Notes under the pieces: model-generated
Database searches by the model: none
What the model saw: only the letters and a program-made list of their open reading frames with translations
What the model was told of the DNA's origin: nothing
In this document: positions 36,952 to 49,010 of the stretch, piece by piece
Position numbering within the stretch: position 1 is the first letter of the stretch
How the letters are laid out: the number at the start of each line of letters is the position of its first letter
Translations under genes and position numbers: made by a program
NCBI GenBank assembly: GCA_036785325.1
Contig: JAXIVH010000428.1
Location: 12,501 to 76,500, forward strand
From: Urophycis tenuis
Lineage: Eukaryota > Chordata > Actinopteri > Gadiformes > Phycidae
Direction: 5' to 3'
DNA length: 64,000 bases

Positions 36952-39900
36952 TTACACAGTGTTATCAAAAAAAGCAATTAGGTTCAAAAGATGCATGTAA
37001 AGATGCATCCAAAGTTTAGGTAGGCTATTGCCAGAGGAAATAAATAATAATGCATAGAGAATGAATATCTTCTGGACCACTGTTTTCATCACATGGGAGT
37101 CGGCGAGGACGAAGCATCTGTTGCTGCGCTCTCCAATGACGTCACTGATGTACCTTTGGGGGGACAAAACCTCCCACAACCTTTCCGGTATGTCCTGTGT
37201 CCCCTGCCGCTGTGTCTCGTGTCTTATGCATGTATGTCAGGTGCACATGTATATGGGTCACAGAAGATACTTCAGGGAGGTGTACAGTAGGTGGTGTGGT
37301 TCATGGGATCCTTGTGTAGAGAAACATAATTAATTTGACAGAGGAGCTAACCCTACCTAAACACCCTGTTTTGGAGCATTTTCTACTATGTCTCCATCTC
37401 TCTCGCCCCAGTCACATCTTGGTACTCTCTCTCCCTGTCTCCTGAACTGTGAAGATTATCCATCAGTCCTGAGAAACATACCAACCATCCTCATCAAAAC
37501 TGACAGATCAATTCTATTTCTTTCCATTAAAATTCAATTAAAATTCAATAAGAAAAAACATCTATTTTACCCATTCTTGCGGTTGATTTTGCCTGAGCTG
37601 AAATGTGGTTGCCCTTTTGTGATTTATCTAAATAAATCACATTACCCATATCAATGAGCCATTAAGGATCATACATATCTCGATCCAACCAATTAACATG
37701 ACAGTCAGATGTATTTCTTTCCATTAAAATTCAATTAAAATTCAATAAGAAAGAACATCTATTTTACCCATATTTGCGGTTGATTTTGCCTAAGCTGAAA
37801 TGTGGTTGCCCTTTTGTGATTTATCTAAATAAATAACATTACTCATATCAGTGAGCCATTAAGGATCATACATATCTCTATCCAACCAATTCACATAACA
37901 GTCAGATGTACTGAGGTACATCTAAACTAGGACTCTAATCTAAACGGGTCAGCAGCCCCGCCCTGCTCTCTGGCGAGGAAAGCCAGAGACAGCAGTGGAT
38001 GAACGCTAACAGCATCAGTACAGTGACTTTCCTCAACCACACCCCGTCAGGGTGGAAACACTTCATGTGAAGCTCTAATGCTTATGCTTCCGCGTCGCTA
38101 GGGGGCTTATGGACTCATTACGTCCTTGCGGACCCCCCTTGCGTCCACCGCAAGGGCCTGACGTACACCTCCCAAAAATCCTACAGTACGTTTACATGCA
38201 GCAAGAAATTCTAGACGTGCGTCGAGGCGACGCAACACCAACGCAGCGGCGTTGGCTGTGATTGGTCCGCTAGCTACATTCGCTGGAGATCGCTTTTCCG
38301 GTTTCCACTCGTAAACGCCGCCACGGTGTGATAAATGCTTCGACTGATTGGCAACAACATATAGATATAACTTTTGCCTTCATTTCTGTTAACCTTTTTT
38401 TTAGTCGCTAGTAATCCGTATGTAATGACCAGAATGGTCATTCTGGTCCCTCTACCGGTGTGGCATTGAATTGCATTTCGACACGTAAACCCCACGCAGA
38501 ACCATCACGGTCTCATGACTGCGTTCAAGCAACTGCGTGGCCATTGCGTGATCACTACGCGGAACTATAACCCATGCTTAACACTCTGTTGAAAGACAAT
38601 TATGGTTAATCAGCAGAGTGTTATATACACATAGGCCTAGAGCTCAGCTTAAGTATGCAGCACGTTATTTAAAGCATCACTGTAGACAACAGACTAAAGT
38701 TCATGGCTCACCTGGGAAGAGTGGATACTGAAATATTGAATCACTGTTGCCTGGCAACCAGAGCACCAGAGCTCTGAAGGCTGAGGAACAAGGCAGTGTT
38801 GGCATCACAGTTGTGTCATCGTAGCCAAAGCCGAATGAACCAGCGCACTCTAATCTACTCAACACAACCGCTCACTTACTTTGAAGTAGAGGTTGAGTAC
38901 CGCCATCAACAAAGGACGGAGGTCCAAGGACAAGTTGCTCCAGTGCTGTCCTGGTTGCTTTACATCCTCGCACTCTGCCTCATCCTTCAAGGACAGCAGA
39001 TGTGCTAGTGAGTGAGATTGTGAAGGTAGCAATACGTAATGATAAATAGTGTTTTTCAAAACTGGGTTCAAATTATTTGGGTTTTTGCTTTGGTCTTTGA
39101 GCTAACCCTTGGTTTCAGCGTTTTCGGCATAGAGTCTAAAGTAATAAAAAATAAAATTACATAAATGAGTTGGAGATGAACACATACCACCACTGTTTCA
39201 GACCAATACACAATTTTATGTGGCCCGCGAGAGCTTAACAGGCATATACTGTACCGTAGAGCGACCATCAACTACATCGCCCACAATGCATTTCAATGTT
39301 GTGATCCGCAAATCCTGCCACTAGATTGCAGTGGTTCCAATGCATCGATTTGTACGTGGATATAAATGGATGTACAATATTCGTACACTGGAATAAATAA
39401 CCAAATGCAGAGCCAGTTACTTAAATGTATATAGTCTTACAGTTACAACCGGCCCTTTGAGGGCAACCATAAGGCTGATGTGGCCCGGGGTGAAAATGAG
39501 TTTGACACCCCTGATCTAGAGTCTAGATCATCATGGGTGACCTTCAACACTAGGCATGCTATAGGTGCAGTAAACAAGAAACCCATTCTAATATTGGCAG
39601 TTGTATCAGGTGTGAATTCCTGCCTTTGCCTTTCAATATGCCATTCAGTGTGTCTTATTCATACCTTCATTATTGGCCTGCATCAATCAGCCTCATGTGA
39701 TTATGGTGGCTGCCTGGAAAGGGAGCACAATATCTTTATTTCAAATGGGTAATTTCACCTCACTTTTAATCTTCAACAACTCAAGGCATAAACAACTTAG
39801 CATAATGGTGTGGGAGTGGGGTGCTTATGTGGTGGATGGCAGCACGGTGCTGAGAAGTCTGACTTTATGGGTGACAGCTTGGTGGAAGCACGCTATCGCA

Positions 39901-41968
39901 GAACCACACAGAACCGGTTCTGATGCTGGGAAACCTTCTGTCTGGTGGCAGAAGGGCAGACCCCCTGGGTGAGGGACGGAGGGGGTCCTTCACGATGGAA
40001 GAGGCTCTGCGTGCACAGCGCCTCTGAAAGATACCCTGGGCGGAGGGGAGACAGACTCCTGTACGGTCTTCTGAATTCCACCAACCACACAGTGATGCAG
40101 CCGGCCAGGACGGACCTCCACGGTGCCTCTGTAGAAGGCGCTGAGAGTTGGTGCCGAGAGACCCGGTGAGGTGGTTCGCCAAGACTTGGTGCTTCTGAAC
40201 TGTTCCACCGTGGAGCCACTGAAGGCCGGTTGGTCGGCGTCTCCTGAAGTCAACAACCCTCTCTGTTGTTTTGTCTGCAGTGAGAGACCGGTTGTTGCCT
40301 CACCGGCTGCTCAACACCACTCGGTGTTGGCCGATACAATCTCCACCAGCGTCACCAGTATACTCACATAGGGGTCTACAACTAAACAACGGCAAGATGG
40401 AATCTGCAAGGGCAATATTTCCAAGTATTTACAAAATTATGAAAAATAACTTTTAATGACATGTTAGATTTACATTCTGATGGGGGAAATGGGAGTTATT
40501 CGGCTAATATTGAACTCCTATCATTATGTTACCATCAGAATTATGGGCAGCTACAATAAATGTCCTGTTAGCTTTGCCTTTGTTATGTCCAAGTGTAAAA
40601 AACTGTACATAATGTTGTGATTTGCTATACTGTTACCCCTGTTCTGTTCATTAAGAAGGATGCCTGCATGCATGTTGCTCTTTCATCAAAAACAAATCTC
40701 TTATTTTTGCCCTCCTGCATTATCAAATATGTTATGTCATATGTTTGTCAAACAATTTACAAGACGGGTATGTGAGTAGCAGAGACCCTGTGATGTAGAA
40801 CAATATGCTGTCACAGTTGTTGACAGCAAGCAGAGGATGTAAATGCATATGTTACATGTGTGCGAAATGATGCAATGGAGCACTAAAGTGATGCAATGGA
40901 GCTCTGCAGCCATCCACCTGGACCCACATTGGCCCAGTGGTGGAAGAGTGAACTGGCCATAATTAACTATAGTGTGTGGGCATGTGTGTGTGTGTGTTCA
41001 ACCTTGAGCTGTGGGCTGTCATGACTACTGTTAAAGTCCAGCTGCATAACATGGATTGTGGCTGCATCTGCTCCCCTCTCCAGCTGCTCAAACTGAATCT
41101 AAAGAGATTGAGAGAGAGAGAGAGAGAGAGAAGTACTATTTTATGTTGACACTCTCAAGGTGAAGCTTCAGACAGACAGTGAAACGGTTATTTCATTTTA
41201 TAATTTGTGATCTTGCTCAATGTCAAAAAGACTCCATCTTTTAACACAAAACAGTGTAGCCTACTAAGCTCCAGGTTGCCAATTTCACATTCATAATGTG
41301 TGTCATTTGCCTGCTGTTGAATCGTTTCGAGCAGGCCTTCAAGTTTGGCCTGAAACTCTTTCTTTGCATCCTGGACCTAATTTTTAACCATTTGTCGCAC
41401 CTGACACAGAACAGTAGCAAACACAAAAGTAAAATACATAAACGTGCAATATGACTTACAATGCAAGTGTACACATTAACGGCAGTCACTTTGAGTCGAA
41501 AAAGGATGTTTTCATCAGGGCTCATATGAAAAAAAAAGCTTAATGATAAATGACATGAGGTGGATGCTGAGTAGATAATAACTGCTAGAAAAAAAATTCA
41601 TTGCAGCGAATCAAAAGGGCGTAGCCTAGGCTACTACAGAGTGCACAAAACAGGTCATCTATATGCATCACATCCACAGCTGCGACACCTTGTCAATTGA
41701 GCAATGCCACATTTTTCCAATAGAATGCCACGGTAACAATAAATAATATCACTACCCTAAAATATGACAACATAACAACAACTGAAGGAATAACGTTAAC
41801 AATGTTGAGCTATTGTTCAGAAACAGTATCTCAGTATCTCAATATCTCACCTCTGCTTTGGAAAATGCAATCTTTCTCTCATTTATTTCAACATCAAGTT
41901 CAGTCAGACTAATCCAATCTATGCATGTCATATCATCCATTTCTTCCAAAATGTACCATTTTGGATTC
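36952..41968 (-). CDS. unidentified multi-exon gene, 3' portion
   Basis: Not recognised. Minus-strand exons bounded by AG/GT: 41851-41968 (WYILEEMDDMTCIDWISL...), 41265-41376 (VQDAKKEFQAKLEGLLETIQ...), 41029-41098 (IQFEQLERGADAATIHVM), 38880-39004 (HLLSLKDEAECEDVKQPG...; donor gtaagtgag), 38712-38780 (PSELWCSGCQATVIQ; donor gtgagc) and a terminal exon of about 36952-37209 (LWEVLSPQRYISDVIGER..., stop at 36952). Phases agree across four of the five junctions. The doubtful one is 41265 to 41098, where a GTAGGC donor gives the wrong phase; a later GTGTTA donor or a missed small exon would fix it. The second exon is predicted coiled coil by its heptad-like composition. AATAAA-type signals follow on the minus strand near 36915-36935. 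The 5' end is unknown; an exon-like piece at 42802-42938 may belong. Confidence 0.6.
37517..37913. repeat. tandem duplication, 2 x 197 bp
   Basis: Sequence from 37517 ('tttctttccattaaaattca') recurs from 37714 with only a few substitutions. The unit is AT-rich and non-coding. Confidence 0.9.
39850..40260 (-). pseudogene. degenerate LINE reverse-transcriptase C-terminal fragment
   Basis: Broken minus-strand frames contain AFYRGTVE, a 'VLAGCITVW'-type block and SSIVKDPLRPSPRGSALLPP followed by RRFPSIRTG. These match the end of L2-clade ORF2 (compare the intact copy at 3313-5148, with KDPSHPGHHLFNLLPSGQR). Several frameshifts separate the blocks. The fragment sits inside the 39005-41028 intron of the unidentified gene, in the same orientation. 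Confidence 0.75.
41110..41131 (-). repeat. (GA)n acting as a polypyrimidine tract
   Basis: On the minus strand this is (CT)n followed by 'caatctctttag', the acceptor for the exon 41029-41098. Confidence 0.7.
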
Positions 41969-42084
41969 CTACAAAAATGGAGTAGGAAAGTGAAACTTGC
42001 CATGCTCATAGAGGGCTCATAGATAGTATTTTATATTTGTGTAATGTACCACTTTGTCTAAACCCCAGCAGCCCTTTCACCCTT

Positions 42085-42450
42085 GTGTGTGTGTGTGTGT
42101 GTGCGTGTGTGTGTGTCTCTGTATTTCTAAGTGTGTACATGTGTGTGTGTGTGGGTGGAGGGGCGGGGGGTGTCTTTGTCTGTGCATGGATGTGTGTGTT
42201 TGAGTGTCTGTCTGTCTGTGCATGGATGTGTGTGTGCGTGTCTCTCTATTTCTATGTTTGTGCCTGTGTGCATGCACAATGTGTGTGTGTGGCTGTGTCT
42301 TTGTCTGTGCATGGAAATATGTATGTGTGTTTGAGTGTGTGTGCGTGTCTCTCTATTTCTATGTGTGTGCGTGTGTGCATGGAAATATGTATGTGTGTTT
42401 GAGTGTGTGTCCGTGTCTGTATGTGAGTATGTACGTATGTGTTTGTGGGT

Positions 42451-42525
<75 letters not shown>

Positions 42526-42542
42526 TTGTGTGTTTGTGTAAC

Positions 42543-42590
<48 letters not shown>

Positions 42591-42628
42591 TGTGTGTGTG
42601 TATGTGTGTGTCTGTCTGTCTGTCTGTC

Positions 42629-42702
<74 letters not shown>

Positions 42703-42720
42703 TGTGTTTGTGTGTGTTTT
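42085..42720. repeat. large GT-rich microsatellite block
   Basis: About 640 bp of (GT)n with tctg, gcat and gtatgtgt interruptions. Frames of up to 263 codons on either strand (His/Thr or Cys/Val) are artefacts. Confidence 0.95.
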
Positions 42721-42801
42721 CAGGAGCAAGACAAGCTGCGTGTCCGTGAACCATGTGAATAAGGCAGTCGCTGGGGTAGGCGGTGTGTGTGCTGTGAATA
42801 C

Positions 42802-42938
42802 CTTTGGTGACTGCTTGCAGTTCTCGATATGGTTGGTATAGCTGCTGTAGGACAGACTGCAGTGTGTGTACAAGTAGACACAGCGACAAGCCCAGGGTGC
42901 TGTGTAGTCCCAGCACATAAATCACCCCCCTCACCCCC
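42802..42938 (-). CDS. candidate exon of unidentified gene
   Basis: Minus-strand segment bounded by acceptor 'cctctctgcag' and donor aaag|gtattc, 137 nt, one frame fully open. It encodes GVIYVLGLHSTLGLSLCLLV then HTLQSVLQQLYQPYREL. The first half is hydrophobic enough for a membrane helix. Its phase does not join directly to the exon at 41968, so at least one exon would be missing between them, or this is a separate gene. Confidence 0.4.
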
Positions 42939-43335
42939 CTGCAGAGAGGTAGGCTGGAACTGTATTGGAACACAAAGTGAATAACAACCCACACACAAAC
43001 AGACACTCAATAAAAACATTGATAAACATTGGAATTCATCGTCTTAGGCCTTAGGCCAATGAGGTGGCCTGACAGACATTTGGAGAGACAGGACAAACAG
43101 ATTGAGAGACAGGCAGACAGGTAGAAAGACAGGTAGATCTAGTCATCCCTAGTAAGGAGTCACTCCGGAATGAAATGCAAGAAAGACGAGACACATAGAA
43201 AAATAAAGAGTGGAGAAAATGTTTGATCAACTCGAGTGAGTTGATGGGGTGTAATGTGCTAAAAGTGATTCAACACTCAAATGGTTTAGAAGGAGTTGAA
43301 AGTCGGAAGAAAAAACCCATCAAGAGAGAGAAAAC

Positions 43336-43336
<1 letters not shown>

Positions 43337-43403
<67 letters not shown>
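43337..43403. repeat. (GA)n microsatellite
   Basis: About 65 bp of GA dinucleotide. Confidence 0.95.
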
Positions 43404-43408
<5 letters not shown>

Positions 43409-43842
43409 CTGAGAGGAGAGAGCGAGAGAGAGAGTGTAGCGGGGGGCACAGATTCTCTGTAGGGACCATTAACTTTCCATGACTAAGTCGTTTTACAGTA
43501 TAACGATGAGTTAGCTGTCCTTGCTCTTCTGCCTGTGACCCACCCATGAACCGGGCCAGGACGGCCCAGAGCCAGGGCCAAAGTGGCCAGAGGCTGGCAG
43601 GCCTGGGGGTTGCCAGGTTGGGTTGGACGAAGGAGAGTGGGAGAGGCGCTGAGGGTAATTAAGACACTGCAGGTCTTAAATGCAATGCACTGAGAACTCA
43701 ATCAGTTGTTCGGCCAGTAAACCCAGAAACAGGCAGAGGCAGAGACCGCAGATATTGGCTTAGTCATAGACGATTAGAGTGGGACTCGATTAGCACTAGA
43801 GTGAAGACAAGAGAGTACTTAGAGGCTCCTGGGGTAGCCCTG

Positions 43843-44000
43843 ATATGATGAAGATGATGATGATGATGATGATGATGATGATAAGGATGGTGATGATGAT
43901 AGACAGAGGGATGGTGATGATAGTGAGAGTAATGGTGGTGATGAAAACGATGGTGATTATAGTGAGAGTGATGATCATAATGATGATGATGATGGCGATG
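43843..44000. repeat. (GAT)n-rich imperfect trinucleotide tract
   Basis: ATGATG repeats with gtgatg and gagagt variants over about 160 bp. Met-rich and His-rich open frames on the two strands are artefacts. Confidence 0.9.
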
Positions 44001-45078
44001 TTTGGGACAATCATGGAGATGAGAGTGTTGGTATAGCTGATGATCAGCTATCGATCTCCAGACAACCACACTCCAGCTGATCAGATTGTTTTGTATTCAT
44101 TGTTAGCGATACCTGGAGTTACTCCTGTTAGGCAGTGTGTAACGGCTGTTTCCCAGACAGTGTGCTCTGTTTGTAACACTGGCTTGTTTTCATCGCCATG
44201 CAAGCATTGAAGAAAAGTTTTTAGTTGGCTAAACGTCTGACGCAATACAATACAACGTCAGGGATCCTCATTCGAATGTAATCTATTACACTCTTTGTGT
44301 TGTGTCTCGTCGTGTCATGATGAGATGGCTGTTTAACGTCAAACCAAAAACCCTCTCCATGCAAAGAATGCCACATCTAGGAATGTACGTATAAGCTCCA
44401 AAATAAGATTGGACAACTATCCTATTTATTTACGAAATAAACTTAGAATGAGGTATGAACTTTATGCGAGCACCACAACACATCCCCTAATGTGTAGTTC
44501 AGCATTGGGCCTGAGGCTGCGGTTGATTTGTGCTGCATATAAATACTGAGATGAAAAGCCATGTTCTTTCTGAGAGTGGGGAGGTTTACCCAGTGCACAT
44601 ATAGCAGCCATAAAACCCCAGAACTGTCATCTTGGTGATTACTGGTGAAATACTGCCTGCAAAATGAAAGCGCAGGACCTGATTCTTGACTGAGTTTTAT
44701 CGCTCTTCATATCGGATGTGGAGAAAATTGTTTCGTCTTTTCCTATGACCCTTAAAAGGGATCATACTTTAACTTTAACAAACTTAACGTTAATCAGGTC
44801 TACATGAAATCTGGCCAACGTATTTGAAACCCTTCAATGATGAAAAGTTACTAGTAGTTTTGCATTACGTCGAATGGCGTCGCTGTGGTGGCACGTCGTA
44901 CATCGATGCTTGGCCGTGAATGAAGGAACTGTTCCATAGGGTCGGATCGTTTCCAAATTTCACATGTGCCAATTAGGAAGCACAGTCATTAAGCCACCTA
45001 CTGTTACTGTTACTGTTAATGTTAATGCAGCAAGCAAGTAACCAGAGCAAGTTTCAAGCATTGCAATTGCTAGGCTAA

Positions 45079-46986
45079 CTTAAGTGCCTAAGTACTAAGT
45101 ACTATGTACTTAAGTAACATATTGATGTATGTGTACTTTATTCAAGTCTTTCTTTTTGGTGAAACTTTATACTTTGACTCCATTACATTTTGTGAGACCT
45201 CTCATTCCTTTTTACCAAAGCGAATCAAATAACGAGAGAAAAGCAAGCACAACAATAAGGGCTCGACACGCGATTTGCTCTGAACTCCTGTCGGTGGATG
45301 CTTTATGCTCATGCATACTTAGCACTACAAAAATCATGGATATGATGGATGACACCAACTTGCCTGAACACCCTTGGCCTTATTTGTGCAAACTTTTTGA
45401 ATTAGAGGAAAAGAAGGACTCATTTTATCTTAAGTGTCTTCTCTGCCTGTCTAAGCCCAATACAATGTCCTCTCTCAAGAATTTGCCCTCCGATTGAAAG
45501 AAACACGTTGGGGTAAATGATTTTTATTCTGGTATGTTTGATGACTAGCGACCCAATTGTGTACATTTAACCTACATTGTCTGCATTGTGTGCCCGGCTA
45601 AGTAAGTTAGCAGCTATGCCCTAGCATAGCTCAGACATTCAACCACTCAAAGGACATTGCAAAGCAGGCTTGAGAAGATAATATAGCCGAATTACAATCA
45701 ACAGGGATGCTATTTAGTTAACAGGGAGACAAAGTTTTGAGCCATTGTGTTTCTAGCCTTGTTTCTGACTTGTTTTAAATACATGGTATGGCGCTTAAGC
45801 AGTTGGCCATTGGAGTTTGCCACTGAACAAAATCACCTATTTTCTAAAGTTCACCTTCCAAAGACCAGCTTTGATGCTTTGATTGTTGTTAATGCTAAAG
45901 CATGCAAGTCACCTGGATAGATACGATGCTTTGACGGCCCCTCACAAAACAGAAACAAAGAACCAAGAGGCTCCTTCAACTTTCAAAGAGTTAAAGTTAG
46001 GTGAAACAAAGATGGTTACTCAAAGGAGTGTTGATCATGGTGTGGTGAAACAGCCATCATTTAAGATATTCAGCCCACTGCCTCTCTGATGTCAAGGTCC
46101 ACCTTGCAATGCAAAATAGATGAAGCTGCACAAAAACTGACTGCTGGAGCGCAAGGCAAAGGGGTTTCCTTAGAGTTACTACCCACTGGTTGGATCCCAA
46201 TAGTCTAGAGAGGTGCTCAGTGGCACTAGCATGCAGGCAGCTCAAAGGCGCACACACTTTTGACGTCCTGGGTTGTTTGTTAAATGAGATGCACTCTGAA
46301 TTTGGCATACAGAACAAGATTATCCGAACTACCACAGATAACGGGTCCAATTTCTTAAAGACACTCTGAATATATGGAGATCAAGATGAGGACAACGTCT
46401 CTCCTTTAAATTAGTCTGACGATGACGGTGAAAACATAATCAAACTAGGTAAGACTACATTAGTGATCCAGTTTTGTTTCAGAAAAGTAGTAAAAGTTAG
46501 ATTCACAGAAATAAAATAACCAAAACACTTTAAAAAGCTAAGAAGCCCAAATGGGTATACATTGGATTCGTATGCACCTTCAAAATGTTGTCGGGCTGAT
46601 TTAACATGGAGGAATGCCTGATTACAGTGACCTGATTTTTTAGCATTTATTGAAATGTCTGTTTCAGGCATGGACTACATTAAGGATCATCTGGAGGAAA
46701 ACACTTCACATCAGTCACCAGCTAATGGCTTGAGTGCATCAGATGATGAGGATTTCTTCGCTAGTATGAAGACAACTGACGGTCAGGAGAACATCAAACA
46801 ATTAGAGGGCTATCTGGCCTCAAAGGTAGACAACAAGGATATATTAAAGTCGTATCCTGCATGTAAGTTGTCTCTCAAACTCTGGCTGGGCTGATGTTCA
46901 GTCCACGGAGGGCAAGGCTGGACGCAAATAATGTTGAGAACCAGCTCCTCCTGAAGCGAAATAATAAATATTTAAGCTTTAGGTAG
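45079..46986 (+). pseudogene. degenerate hAT transposase (BED-finger type)
   Basis: Plus-strand pieces in order: a BED zinc-finger start at 45336 (MDDTNLPEHPWPYLCKLFEL, CLLCLSKPNTMSSLKNLPSD) broken by a TGA at 45495. The finger's histidine part resumes after a gap at about 45897 (KHASHLDRYDALTAPH). A catalytic-core piece at 46130-46366 has TDCWSARQRGFLRVTTHWLD and IIRTTTDNGSNF, ending in TGA. A C-terminal part at 46655-46890 has DEDFFASMKTTDG and QLEGYLASKVDNKD. Finally a dimerisation tail runs to a stop at 46984 (GLMFSPRRARLDANNVENQL). The segment before that tail, normally holding the CERLFS motif, is deleted. The 45496-45895 gap may be an ancestral intron. Flanking 'aagtgcctaagtactaagta' resembles hAT termini. 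Confidence 0.85.
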
Positions 46987-47898
46987 ATAACATCTCTGCC
47001 ATTTTAGGCTTGCTGTTTTAGCATGCCACTTGTGATCAGGTATAGTAGTTTGTTGTGACTTACCTCTGCTTGTAACAGAGTACTCTATAATCTTAAACAG
47101 AAATTGGTATAACATACCAATTTGTGGTTAATCTTCCGTTAGCTTGAGGCACAAAGCCGTATCCCGCAGCAACACAATCACATTCAACAACCTGCCCTGT
47201 TCACCCTAGTTTGAACACCTCTACCGAAACACATTACAGACTTCAGGAGCTAAGAACAACCAAACCACATCATATGCAAAGCTCACAATTTTGTACTGTA
47301 AATCAAGTAGGGTGACCTGGCCCTTCAATTTTATGAAGATCCCCTCACTCATGCACTCAGTCATCTGCAGGAATGTTGGCCATCTAGTACTTCATTTTAT
47401 GTGAAAGCATATTAAAACAAACAGATCAGTTATGCATCAATCCCAAATGCCCTTTGTCCCATTGAAATGTAAACACAAAGAAACAATAGAAGAGGACGGT
47501 TACCAAAGGCTGCACCTCACTTATATTACCCCTCTTTGAAAGGTAGATTAAGCAGGGTCACAAAGTCCTTGCCAGAGCAATGGTAGCAATCCAGCATTTG
47601 AGAGTCACATTGAGTTTCAGATTTGACTTGTGGAATAGTACTTCTGTGTAATACATTGTCCTGCATGATATCACTGGAATGCCATATCATGCCCTCAAGA
47701 AAGCCTAGTTAGCCCATAAAACCCAGTCATTTAGTATAACCTTGCCATGGTTTGGTGAAACCAGAGGATGCTTGACAGGTCAAAATCGAACTAACTGAGA
47801 GTTCCTTGAAACATCTACCTCACATACCAAAGGGCCTAGGCCTGGTATAGTGACAATGCCCATACGGGGAGATAGTATCAATGGAAACCAAATTGAAA

Positions 47899-47907
47899 GA
47901 AGAAGAA

Positions 47908-47939
<32 letters not shown>

Positions 47940-47940
47940 A
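47899..47940. repeat. (GAA)n microsatellite
   Basis: About 40 bp of GAA. Confidence 0.95.
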
Positions 47941-48059
47941 TTACTCTTTTAAGGAGTTAAATTCACAAGAGTAGCATACACTCACAAGAGAGTGTATGCT
48001 GCGCAACACTCGTGTGCGTGTATGCTGACAAGAGCCAATCAGAAGAAGCTTTCCATTTG

Positions 48060-48450
48060 GGCGTCCATTTGGAGCTTCAAACTGTGGAAGAACAAAAGCT
48101 GGTGCCATCCCCAGACAGACGGCCTGGTGGAGAGGTTCAAAAAGATGTTCAAGTCCATGCCTTGCATGTTTGTGGAGTGCGGTTGGAGTTGGACTCGGGG
48201 TTAATGGCTAAACCCTCATTATTCGCAGTACCGGAGGTTCCTCCACAGGGTTTTCCCATCAAACTGTTGTTTGGTAGGGGGCCAAGGGGCGTATTAGACC
48301 TAATTAAAGGAAACTGGCAGGGGCCAAGTGCCAGTAAAATTTGGATTCAAAACGTTATGGACCTGAGAGCAGAACTCCATGCACTACAGTAGATTTCACA
48401 GGAGAATCAGGCCCAGGAACGTCAACAGCGCCTGTGTTAAAGAGGTACTC
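48060..48450 (+). pseudogene. Ty3/gypsy integrase relic
   Basis: Frame-shifted pieces of a gypsy-type integrase: WCHPQTDGLVERFKKMFKSM (the HPQTDGxxER motif) at 48103-48162, then LFAVPEVPPQGFPIKLLFGR and GPRGVLDLIKGNW at about 48220-48320. After the stop at 48390 comes ENQAQERQQRLC, resembling the usual integrase C-terminal linker. Confidence 0.8.
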
Positions 48451-48689
48451 GGCTGAGACCTCAAGTGGCAACGGCCCTTTGTTACGACGGGTCGGGGATG
48501 GATTCTGACTGATCCAGTCCACCCCGGCTCCCTGTGATGGACATCTCTCTCCTCGTCGCAGAGTCCAGGTCGCCAAGCCGCCGTTTGCTGGTGTCGTCTC
48601 TCTCCAGCTTGGACACACAGAGCTTATTTACCACCGCATGGAAACACCACATCTAGTCCCATTATACTTGCTCACAAGTCGCTGCTCGA

Positions 48690-49010
48690 GGACAGGACAG
48701 GCTCACGACCAACGATTTGTGCGATTGAACGGAGGGAGGTACGGTATCTGCGGTATCACGTGGAAAAGACAAAGGCTGCCGCTGCCTGAGACCAAACAGC
48801 AGATGAAAGTATGCTGGTGGGCTGCTATATCCCCGTCTTTTCAGAGCCGACCGGTCCCACGACTGATCTCACCCCAAACGGTGCTGCAAGTCCAGTGGAC
48901 CGAGCAGCGCCAGGCGGCGTTTGGGAGGGTGAAGAAGCGTCTCTGCAGGGAGCCGCTCTTATCTGTCTTAACTGTCCTACCCGAAAGTCATGAAGATTAC
49001 CTTCATCATG
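48690..49010 (+). pseudogene. Ty3/gypsy RT/RNase H junction relic
   Basis: VQWTEQRQAAFGRVKKRLCR followed by EPLLSVL is the start of the RNase H-like region of gypsy pol. Upstream, RLPLPETKQQMKVCWWA degenerately matches the 'P.P.TKKQVRAFLGL.GYYRRFIP' stretch. It lies downstream of integrase on the same strand, the reverse of the normal pol order. Confidence 0.75.

Noticed and set aside
38796..39008. Plus-strand 70-codon frame with a hydrophobic C-terminus
   Set aside because: It is the antisense of the exon 38880-39004, whose minus-strand reading has a perfect donor and phase-matched neighbours.
42127..43006. 263-codon and 215-codon His/Thr open frames
   Set aside because: Mostly the GT-rich block read on the minus strand. 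Only the short segment 42802-42938 has exon-like borders, and it is listed separately.
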